A DNA stretch of 64,000 nucleotides, from assembly GCF_009906955.1 (NCBI RefSeq), contig NZ_CP047656.1, positions 930,001-994,000 of the forward strand, read 5' to 3'. Made by a program: the position numbers and the translations under genes. This stretch comes from Paraglaciecola mesophila (GTDB lineage: Bacteria > Pseudomonadota > Gammaproteobacteria > Enterobacterales > Alteromonadaceae). Below are positions 57,344 through 64,000 of the stretch, piece by piece; the first letter of the stretch is position 1; each line of letters begins with the position of its first letter. The notes beneath the pieces were generated by a model that made no database searches, was not told where the DNA came from, and worked only from the letters and a program-made list of their open reading frames with translations.

Positions 57344-57383
57344 TGCTTGCATGCCCTGAAAGAATAATCAGGGCATGCAAGCA
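57344..57383. other. Perfect 16-bp-arm hairpin between convergent bcp and perM
   Basis: TGCTTGCATGCCCTGA (57344-57359) pairs perfectly with TCAGGGCATGCAAGCA (57368-57383) across an 8-base loop. It has no U-tract on either strand. It may be a bidirectional, atypical terminator for two convergent genes. Confidence 0.85.
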
Positions 57384-57407
57384 CCACCATGTATGCACAA
57401 TAAGTTT

Positions 57408-58478
57408 TTAAACTGCCGGAGGAAGCTCCTGCAAAGGTCCTTTCCACGCGTTAGCGACTGCTTTCACTAAGGTAGCGAGAGGGATCGCGAAGAACACCCC
57501 CCAAAATCCCCATAATCCGCCAAAAAACAACACAGCAATAATTATATACACAGGGTGCAGACTCACCGCTTCAGAAAATAGCACAGGGACGAGTACGTTC
57601 CCATCAAGAGCCTGAATGACGCCATAGGCAATCATTAACCACCAGAAATCTGGGGTAATCCCCCACTGAAACAAAGCCACTACAGCAACAGGGATCGTCA
57701 CAACAGCAGCGCCGATATAAGGTATCAATACCGAAAAGCCGACCAGTACCCCAAGTAACAGCGCATAGCGTAAATCCATTAAAGCGAATGTAACGGCCGA
57801 TACGGTACCCACGATAATAATTTCAATCACTTTGCCTCGAATATAGTTAGCAATTTGGGTATTCATTTCACTGCCCACTTGCTTAATGAGGCGTCGTTGC
57901 GAGGGTAAAAGTGGTGACAAGTTAGCCAACAACTGGTCTTTGTCTTTAAGCATAAAAAAGACCATCAAGGGCACAAGCACAAGATAAATTAATAAAGACG
58001 CTAGGCTACCAAGGGAGCTAACAGAAGCCGATAACAACTGCTCCCCAAGACTGACTATGCGCTCATTTATGCCATCAAGCATGTCTTGAATATCCCCTAA
58101 ATGCACAAAGTCAGGGTACTGTTCAGGTAGATGCAACAACCAGACTTGGGCATGCCCCCATATTTGCGGCATTTCTCGAATCAGATTAATACTCTGTTGC
58201 GAAACCACGGGCACAATGCCAATAAAGGTTAAAATGCACAAGGTTAAAAAGCTAAAAATAACCACGCTGCAAGCAAAACTTCGGCGTAGACCTGCTCGTG
58301 ATAATTGACTTACCGGCCAATCCAATAAATAGGCTATAACTGCTGCGACTAGCACAGGCATTAAAATAGTGCCTAACACTGCTAACAGCAGAAAAACCGC
58401 AATCAGCATGATTAACAACATTACGGAATCAGGATCGGAGAACTTGCGCTTATACCACCTTTCAAACACACTTATCAT
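57408..58478 (-). CDS. AI-2E family transporter (PerM-like permease)
   Basis: This is a 356-residue integral membrane protein with about eight hydrophobic segments, including the N-terminal double helix pair and LLGVLVGFSVLIPYIGAAVVTIPVA. It ends in WGFWGVFFAIPLATLVKA, all typical of the UPF0118/AI-2E family. Members include the AI-2 exporter TqsA and the Na/H antiporter-like group; the substrate here is unknown. The position next to bepA matches perM of E. coli. Confidence 0.93.
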   Translation of the reverse strand: MISVFERWYKRKFSDPDSVMLLIMLIAVFLLLAVLGTILMPVLVAAVIAYLLDWPVSQLSRAGLRRSFACSVVIFSFLTLCILTFIGIVPVVSQQSINLIREMPQIWGHAQVWLLHLPEQYPDFVHLGDIQDMLDGINERIVSLGEQLLSASVSSLGSLASLLIYLVLVPLMVFFMLKDKDQLLANLSPLLPSQRRLIKQVGSEMNTQIANYIRGKVIEIIIVGTVSAVTFALMDLRYALLLGVLVGFSVLIPYIGAAVVTIPVAVVALFQWGITPDFWWLMIAYGVIQALDGNVLVPVLFSEAVSLHPVYIIIAVLFFGGLWGFWGVFFAIPLATLVKAVANAWKGPLQELPPAV

Positions 58479-58812
58479 AGAACTGTTATACCTCTTAAAC
58501 CTGATATTAATTTTGGCGACGAAGCAAGTTAAATCACATCATTTTGCCGAATTGCTACAATGAGTGTCATGCAAAACGCGCCTAACACAGCATAATATAA
58601 TGTGCCACACAAGAAAGATAAGACTTTAACAAAGTTGTGGTGGCTTTTTTACTAAGCACCATAAAATGCTCATGTCGTCGCCAATACACAAATAAAAATA
58701 CTTGAAGTACGGACCAATCAACGCAATATTAATGCTTGTCATCAGTTTTTCGGAACTAAATCAGGCAATTGCCTTTCTTATTAACGAAGTTGTAATTGAT
58801 TAAATAGGTGAA
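58479..58812. other. 334-bp divergent intergenic region between perM-like gene and bepA
   Basis: The region is AT-rich and contains no ORF with a ribosome site. It must hold both divergent promoters. I see no convincing -35/-10 pair or dyad that I can assign. Confidence 0.6.
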
Positions 58813-60279
58813 ATGATTAAAACGTCCCTCGTATATAAAAAAGCATTGCTTAGTGCTGCCATGGCTTTTGGCATAGTCACTAGCGGTGTAGGGCTTGCAG
58901 CCAATCAGAAAAATGCTTTGCCCGAAATAGGTGTCGTTGCATCAAGCGCAATTAGCTTAGATAAAGAAATACAGATCGGTGATGTTTTAATGCGCCAGCT
59001 ACGCGGTCAAGCTCCTATCATCAATGACCCTTTACTTGATGAGTACATTCAAGACCTGGGTAATCGTCTAGTGGCCCAAGCTGATAACGTCAAATTTCCA
59101 TTTGAATTTTTTTTGCTAAATAGTGCTGATATCAACGCCTTTGCCTTTTTTGGAGGCCATGTAGGTGTACACACAGGTTTAATCTACAATGCGCGCAACG
59201 AAAGCGAGTTGGCATCTGTACTTGCCCACGAGGTAAGCCATGTTACCCAGCGTCATATCGCCAGAAGTATCGCTGCCCAGCAGAAGTCGTCCCCTTTACA
59301 ATTGGCATCCGCGTTGGGCGGTATTTTACTTGCTTTAGCTAACCCAGAGGCCGGTATCGCTGCTATTAGTGCAGGCTCTGCAGCATCCGCTCAAGCGTCA
59401 ATCAATTACACCCGCCAAAATGAAAAAGAAGCAGATAGCATAGGTATTCGAATATTGGCGCAAGCTGGCTTTGATCCCAATGGTGCCAGTGATTTTTTTG
59501 GAACCCTAGTCGAAAAATATCGACTAAAATCCAGAACGCCGGCTTTTTTGTTAACTCACCCACTGCCAGAGTCGCGGGTAGCTGATGCTCGTACTCGGGC
59601 CGCCAGTTATAAAACAGGTAGGATCCCCCCTAGCTTAAGCTTTCACCTAGCCAAAAGCCGTATTTTGGCGCGCTACTATGCTACGCCAGAATACAATATC
59701 AATTATTTTGAAACGAGTCTTGAGCGCGGCAGCTACACGTTTAAAGCGGCTGCTGAATATGGTTTGGCATTAGCTTACCTTGCGGACAAACAAAATCAAA
59801 AAGCCGGCGAATTGATTGATGGCTTATTGAAAAATGACCCAAGAAACTTGTTTTATTTAGACACATATACAGACATAGCACTCGAGACAGGTCGTGTCCA
59901 AGATGCAATCGATAAGCTTACCGCTCAGGCGGTATTAACGCCGCGCAATCGAGTAATAACCTTGAACTTAGCCAATGCGCTAGTCAAAAATAAAGAATTC
60001 GATCAGGCGGTGCGCCTGTTGAAAGATTATTTATTGGTTGAGCCAGAAAACATGCTTGCTCATCAAATATTGTCTGATGCATACGCGGAAAGTCAAAACA
60101 AATTAGAGATGCATCAAACTAAGGCTGAAGTATATGCTCTCGCTGCATCTTACCCTCGTGCCATTGATGAATTACATAGCGCATATAACTACGCTGGCGC
60201 TCAAAACATCGAAAAGCAAAGAATACGCGCGCGCATTGAGCAGTTTCGCGCCTTTCAAACGCGCTTAGAGAGTCTTTAA
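58813..60279 (+). CDS. bepA: Periplasmic M48 metalloprotease/chaperone BepA (YfgC)
   Basis: This is a 488-residue periplasmic protein with a signal peptide (to about residue 30). BepA degrades or helps stalled LptD and BAM substrates. The zinc motif HEVSH is at 139-143, the third ligand Glu in NEKEADSIG, and the regulatory His loop in LLTHPLPESR. The C-terminal half is TPR. AGGTGA lies just before the ATG. It is convergent with the TlpA-type gene, overlapping it by 15 bp. Confidence 0.95.
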   Translation: MIKTSLVYKKALLSAAMAFGIVTSGVGLAANQKNALPEIGVVASSAISLDKEIQIGDVLMRQLRGQAPIINDPLLDEYIQDLGNRLVAQADNVKFPFEFFLLNSADINAFAFFGGHVGVHTGLIYNARNESELASVLAHEVSHVTQRHIARSIAAQQKSSPLQLASALGGILLALANPEAGIAAISAGSAASAQASINYTRQNEKEADSIGIRILAQAGFDPNGASDFFGTLVEKYRLKSRTPAFLLTHPLPESRVADARTRAASYKTGRIPPSLSFHLAKSRILARYYATPEYNINYFETSLERGSYTFKAAAEYGLALAYLADKQNQKAGELIDGLLKNDPRNLFYLDTYTDIALETGRVQDAIDKLTAQAVLTPRNRVITLNLANALVKNKEFDQAVRLLKDYLLVEPENMLAHQILSDAYAESQNKLEMHQTKAEVYALAASYPRAIDELHSAYNYAGAQNIEKQRIRARIEQFRAFQTRLESL

Positions 60280-60735
60280 GATATCAATCACGCTGCGTAG
60301 TGATGCAGCGCTTTGCTCACCTAATAATTGCTTTTTCACTTCACCGTCTGGCCCAATGATGAACGTCGCTGGCAAACTATTCGGTTTCACCATAGGTAAT
60401 GGTTGTTCGGCATGGGTAATAACTGGAAATTGAATGTCAAACTTGCGCTTTATGTCAACAAGTTCATCCTGTGAGACATCATCAAAGCTAATCGCAAACA
60501 AAGAGGTTTTTTCATCACTATGCAGATAAAATTGATTAAGTTCGGGCATTTCACGTAAGCACGGTGCGCACCACAGCGCAAAGTAGTTAACCACCACCCA
60601 TTGGCCTTCGTAATCTCGCCACCTATGGGCCACACCGTCATCAGTACGAAAATCTGTTCTGACCAAAGAATAGCCGTACATTCCCCCAAGTAATCCAACA
60701 ATAATGAGCAGCGAATATAAAAATTTACGCAACAT
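60265..60735 (-). CDS. TlpA-family thioredoxin-like protein
   Basis: This is a 156-residue protein with an N-terminal membrane anchor (LRKFLYSLLIIVGLLGGMYGYS) and a periplasmic thioredoxin fold. The active site is LWCAPCLREMPEL and the cis-Pro is in SLPATFIIGP. TlpA/ResA-like proteins reduce disulfides for cytochrome maturation or envelope repair; the partner is unknown. The ATG at 60735 has GAAGG upstream. Earlier in-frame starts (to 60786) would bury the anchor. It overlaps the 3' end of bepA. Confidence 0.9.
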   Translation of the reverse strand: MLRKFLYSLLIIVGLLGGMYGYSLVRTDFRTDDGVAHRWRDYEGQWVVVNYFALWCAPCLREMPELNQFYLHSDEKTSLFAISFDDVSQDELVDIKRKFDIQFPVITHAEQPLPMVKPNSLPATFIIGPDGEVKKQLLGEQSAASLRSVIDILKTL

Positions 60736-60814
60736 TGTTCTGCCTTCTCTTTTACCTATGTGAACGAAACGATAGAATATCGGCATTCAATTTAGATACC
60801 AGTAGAAATTTATC

Positions 60815-61186
60815 ATGTCGAAGCTCACCATACTACACAACCCTCGCTGCTCAAAAAGCCGTCAAACATTGCAATTACTGCTCGATAACGGTCAACAACC
60901 CAATGTTATCGAATACCTAAAAACGCCGCCCAGTGTGGAAGAGTTACAGGCGATTTTGTTAATGCTGAGTATGTCAGACCCTCGCTCTTTAATGCGTACA
61001 AAAGAAGCAGAGTACAAAGCGTTGAACATCGACAGCGATAACATTTCTCCTGACGAACTGCTGACGGTGATGCATGCTTCTCCTAAATTGATAGAGCGCC
61101 CAATTGTTATAAAAGGGCCATTAAACGATCGTGACAGCTTGGCTGCGATTGGCCGCCCTCCAGAGAATGTACTTAAGCTATTATGA
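60815..61186 (+). CDS. arsC: Arsenate reductase (glutaredoxin-type, ArsC)
   Basis: This is a 123-residue ArsC-family protein. The catalytic Cys12 is in HNPRCSKSRQTL. Arsenate-binding Arg residues are represented by RSLMRTKEAEYKAL and LIERPIVIKG. It follows the glutaredoxin-dependent ArsC of proteobacteria in length and motif. Chromosomal copies next to bepA (yfgD position) may have a role other than arsenic resistance. Its TGA stop overlaps the wrbA ATG (ATGA). Confidence 0.92.
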   Translation: MSKLTILHNPRCSKSRQTLQLLLDNGQQPNVIEYLKTPPSVEELQAILLMLSMSDPRSLMRTKEAEYKALNIDSDNISPDELLTVMHASPKLIERPIVIKGPLNDRDSLAAIGRPPENVLKLL

Positions 61187-61779
61187 GCGACCATATTCTC
61201 GTTCTATATTACAGCCGTAACGGTGCCACAAAAGCGATGGCGAACCGTATTGCCCAGGGTATTGAGTCTAAAGGCATGCAAGCGAAAATACGCACTGTCC
61301 CGGATATATCTGACGGCATTGAATTTAAGCAACCAATCGTGCCCAGCGAGGGAGATCTCTTTGTTCAAAAAGCAGATTTAAAGGCTTGTGCGGGTTTGGC
61401 CTTAGGCAGCCCTACTCGCTTTGGCAATATGGCTGCACCGCTTAAGTACTTTCTCGATAGTACCAGTAGCCAATGGTTATCCGGTGCCTTAGTAGACAAA
61501 CCGGCCAGCGTGTTTACCTCAACTGGCAGTATGCATGGCGGTCAAGAAAGCACCCTACTTAGCATGATGATCCCCCTATTGCACCATGGCATGGTGTTAG
61601 CAGGTTTACCCTATACTCATCCAGAGTTACACAGCACTACCACTGGGGGTAGCCCATATGGGGCAACGCACTACGCCCACCGTGAAAAAAGCAGCAAACT
61701 CAGTGACGATGAACGTGCACTTTGTTTTGCACAAGGTCAACGTTTGGCAATGATTGCCCAGAAGTTAACGACTCTATAA
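61183..61779 (+). CDS. wrbA: NAD(P)H:quinone oxidoreductase WrbA
   Basis: This is a 198-residue flavodoxin-like enzyme that reduces quinones by two electrons. FMN-phosphate loop is YYSRNGATKAMA. The family segments GSPTRFGNMAAPLKYFLDST and PYTHPELHSTTTGGSPYGA are intact. The ATG lies inside the end of arsC, so the two are co-translated. Confidence 0.94.
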   Translation: MSDHILVLYYSRNGATKAMANRIAQGIESKGMQAKIRTVPDISDGIEFKQPIVPSEGDLFVQKADLKACAGLALGSPTRFGNMAAPLKYFLDSTSSQWLSGALVDKPASVFTSTGSMHGGQESTLLSMMIPLLHHGMVLAGLPYTHPELHSTTTGGSPYGATHYAHREKSSKLSDDERALCFAQGQRLAMIAQKLTTL

Positions 61780-61801
61780 AAAATTCACATCGGGACACAA
61801 C

Positions 61802-62233
61802 ATGACCTTAAATACCCAGTTTTACAAACGCCTTGCTTTGGGCAGCTATTTTCTATTAATCATCTGGCTCGTGGTTTGGCATTTTTTCTTAACCATAGAC
61901 AAAAATACCTCCACTTTATTTACACTACTGCTGTGGATCGTACCCATTTTGTTGCCGATTCGAGGATTGCTGACAGGCAAACCTTACACCTATGCATGGA
62001 CTAATTTTATCGTGATGTATTATTTACTCCATGGGTTAACTGCAGTCTATGCAGTTGAAGGTGAACAGTTCTATGCAGCGGTTGAGATACTTTTGTGTGT
62101 TGGTTTGTTTACTGGCTGTAGCTTTTATGCTCGTTTGCGCGGAAGAGAATTAGGCACAGGCATTAGAAAGCTGAAAGAAGAATTATTGGAAGAAAAAGAA
62201 GCATTCGAAGCGCACAAAAACAATAAACGTTAG
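61802..62233 (+). CDS. DUF2069 family membrane protein
   Basis: This is a 143-residue inner-membrane protein with four hydrophobic segments and a charged C-terminal coiled coil (KLKEELLEEKEAFEAH). It is a DUF2069 member (ALGSYFLLIIWLVVWHFF, LPIRGLLTGKPYTYAWTNF). No function is established. It follows wrbA by 22 bp, a common pairing, and overlaps hda by 4 bp in convergent orientation. Confidence 0.9.
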   Translation: MTLNTQFYKRLALGSYFLLIIWLVVWHFFLTIDKNTSTLFTLLLWIVPILLPIRGLLTGKPYTYAWTNFIVMYYLLHGLTAVYAVEGEQFYAAVEILLCVGLFTGCSFYARLRGRELGTGIRKLKEELLEEKEAFEAHKNNKR

Positions 62234-62943
62234 TTAAGATTGAGCGCTTCTTTAACAAATGGGATAGTCAGCTTCCTTTGCTGCTGCAAAGAAAGCTGGT
62301 CCAGTTTGTCTAACGTGTTCATCAACGATGGCATATCTCGTTGCCAATGATTAACCAAATACACAGCCACTTTTTCTGGCATTACCAGCCCTCTTTGCTT
62401 CGCCCGCGTTAATAATGCCACGCAGCGACCTTCGTCGTTCAAGCCTGCTAAGGTAAAGCTGACACCCCAGGCCAAGCGTGAAGCCAAATCAGCCAGCGCT
62501 AGATTAAGAGACATTGGCCCACCATTCGCGCATGCGACCACATGACTGATACCCAGCTCTTTTACTCGATTTAATAAATCAAATACCGCTATTTGCCACG
62601 TTTGAGAGTCTTGTAACGCGTCTACATCATCTAAACAAATCAATTGGCTGTGCTCGAAACCATCGAGCACTTCGGGGGAATATTGCTGCTTTTCTTTAAA
62701 ACTTAAATATACAGCGGTGACATTCGCAGATTGGGCTTTATGGCATAATGAGTAGAGCAAATGGCTTTTGCCCACACCGTGCTCACCACTGACAAACGTC
62801 AGCCACGGCTGGCTTTTAGTATTCAGCGTTTTATTCAGTAAGCTTTTTAGTCGATGAACCAAATGCAAATTTTCACCAACAATGAAACTGTCGAACGTTT
62901 CAGAATCACGCAAATTCACCGCTAAGGACAATTGCTTACTCAT
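62230..62943 (-). CDS. hda: DnaA regulatory inactivator Hda
   Basis: This is a 237-residue DnaA-like AAA+ protein that, bound to the beta clamp, drives DnaA-ATP hydrolysis after initiation. The N-terminal clamp-binding motif is QLSLAVNLRD. Walker A is SGEHGVGKSHLL, Walker B LICLDDVDAL and sensor 2 lies near the C-terminus. The ATG overlaps the TAA of the upstream DUF2066 gene (TAATG), so translation is coupled. Confidence 0.94.
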   Translation of the reverse strand: MSKQLSLAVNLRDSETFDSFIVGENLHLVHRLKSLLNKTLNTKSQPWLTFVSGEHGVGKSHLLYSLCHKAQSANVTAVYLSFKEKQQYSPEVLDGFEHSQLICLDDVDALQDSQTWQIAVFDLLNRVKELGISHVVACANGGPMSLNLALADLASRLAWGVSFTLAGLNDEGRCVALLTRAKQRGLVMPEKVAVYLVNHWQRDMPSLMNTLDKLDQLSLQQQRKLTIPFVKEALNLN

Positions 62944-64000
62944 TATAGTTTCCAGAAATACTCCAAATTTTGCTTGTCAGCGTCAAAGCGATTGACCGGT
63001 GAAATACGCTTGTCTAAGCTGATCGCATCAATTAGATTTTCTACCTCACCAAGCAAGTTTAGTTCGAATCGCGCTACTTGACCTTGCTGACTGACAAGGC
63101 TTGCCGAGCTAACGACACTCAGGCTATTGAAAAATTTAAGTATTTCACCATATTGACTGAGACTCGTGAGATTTTTTACTGTGACGATGGTTCGCATTGC
63201 TTCAGGATCAAAACGGCTAAAATCAATCGCATATTTCGCCGCTAACGTGTCTGCCATCGCGTTAACCAAAGCGTTAACAACTTGTGCTTGCTCAGCACCT
63301 GATACGGAGCCCGCACTGGTGTTCCCTGCTTCTAAAAGCACCCAGTCGGCTTGCCAAGTAGCAGCGCTTTGTTGCTCATCTTCACTACTTTGCGCTTGGT
63401 ATATTCTTGCTGAGAATACATTGTTAACGCCATAGCGCTGACTCGCTTGACTGAGTTGATGCACAAAGCCGCCCCACACATCATAAATACTAATATTTTG
63501 CATGTCGTCTAAGTCTAGTAACGGCTGAACAATTTCGACGCCCCGGCGTTTAGCAGCGCTTTGTGCGATATCAACCAACGCTTGATGACTACCTTCAGCG
63601 ACCAGCTTACGGCTGTCACCTGGTTCTTTAATTGCTAACCAAACTATGGTCTCTGGGCGACGTTTGTCCCATATGCGATAACCTGAATCCCGTAACTGTT
63701 TGTCAACTTTGTCTTGATCGAAGTTCACTGCTAAGAAGAGCTGCTCAGGGGTTTGTTCAAAACGGTATGTTCTTAAGTAACTTTTGGCTTGTTTGAGTTG
63801 TTGCTTAATTTGCGTGTCGTCCAATAGCGCTGAGTTACCACTGACTTTTACAAACACATCTTCAAGTCCCTCTCGTATTGCAGCGTTTTGGGTCGAGGTT
63901 GATTGATCAGGCACTTCGACTCTAGCACTGTATAGTCCTTCAATAACCCCCGCATAAGCGGTGGTGAAACAACATAGTGATAAGCATAATATTAGGTGCA
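62943..64000 (-). CDS. DUF2066 domain-containing secreted protein (5' end beyond the window)
   Basis: The coding frame runs through 64000 without a start in the window. An internal GTG at 63914 is not the true start: the residues before it (LSLCCFTTAYAGVIEGLYSARVEVPDQ) are a signal peptide and mature N-terminus. The visible part, at least 352 residues, is typical of DUF2066: EGLEDVFVKVSGNSALL and YRFEQTPEQLFLAVNFD. The family has no known role but is regularly found immediately upstream of hda. Confidence 0.9.
   Translation of the reverse strand, partial: HLILCLSLCCFTTAYAGVIEGLYSARVEVPDQSTSTQNAAIREGLEDVFVKVSGNSALLDDTQIKQQLKQAKSYLRTYRFEQTPEQLFLAVNFDQDKVDKQLRDSGYRIWDKRRPETIVWLAIKEPGDSRKLVAEGSHQALVDIAQSAAKRRGVEIVQPLLDLDDMQNISIYDVWGGFVHQLSQASQRYGVNNVFSARIYQAQSSEDEQQSAATWQADWVLLEAGNTSAGSVSGAEQAQVVNALVNAMADTLAAKYAIDFSRFDPEAMRTIVTVKNLTSLSQYGEILKFFNSLSVVSSASLVSQQGQVARFELNLLGEVENLIDAISLDKRISPVNRFDADKQNLEYFWKL

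Overview
This window looks like chromosomal DNA from a marine gammaproteobacterium of the order Alteromonadales, most like the Paraglaciecola/Glaciecola/Alteromonas group. That placement is inference. It rests on moderate GC, on protein sequences close to the enterobacterial/alteromonad type, and on conserved blocks such as serC-aroA-cmk-rpsA-ihfB-lapA-lapB-pyrF, lolA-rarA-crcB-serS and bamC-dapA-gcvR-bcp-perM-bepA-arsC-hda. Most of the window is housekeeping DNA. Accessory material is concentrated in the first 19 kb.

Region 1 (1-19 kb) is variable. It opens with a partial LysR regulator divergent from a class II aldolase. Then come an M14 peptidase, a ribbon-helix-helix protein, an HD hydrolase, an Excalibur-domain protein and a periplasmic binding protein. 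A three-gene alpha-glucan cluster follows (GH13 amylase lipoprotein, esterase lipoprotein, GH31 glucosidase/transglucosylase). Divergent from it is a GAF-domain gene split by a 263-bp MITE-like element with perfect 21-bp terminal inverted repeats and a TTA target duplication. After this come an SRAP (YedK/HMCES) gene, a nitroreductase, a MerR regulator with a textbook 19-bp-spacer operator in front of a DUF2938 gene, a half-DsbB-like protein and selO. The region ends with a small acyl-carrier-like ORF and the C-terminal remnant of a tyrosine integrase lying against a tRNA-Leu gene, the likely scar of a lost genomic island.

Region 2 (19-36 kb) holds the tRNA Gly-Cys-Leu cluster, pgsA-uvrC-uvrY, a small zinc-ribbon protein, two tandem tRNA-Ser(UGA) genes and a Bax-inhibitor-1 homologue. 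The tusDCBE tRNA-thiolation operon, ftsK-lolA-rarA-crcB-serS and the divergent lrp/ald pair follow.

Region 3 (34-53 kb) holds the pyrF-to-serC block, gyrA, ubiG-gph and the class Ia ribonucleotide reductase operon nrdA-nrdB-yfaE. The nrd operon is preceded by paired NrdR-like boxes 32 bp apart. An asparagine-synthetase-type gene lies on the opposite strand.

Region 4 (53-64 kb) holds purC, bamC-dapA and divergent gcvR-bcp, then perM, bepA, a TlpA-type thioredoxin, arsC-wrbA-DUF2069, hda and a DUF2066 secreted protein cut by the window edge.

I found no CRISPR array, complete transposase gene, intact prophage or clear new defence system. The observations most worth following are the MITE and the gene it broke, the integrase scar with its orphan acyl-carrier-like ORF, a duplicated tRNA-Gly tail, the repeat-bearing tRNA-Ser flank, a palindrome-rich 17.1-kb interval, and several long perfect hairpins without U-tracts at gene ends.
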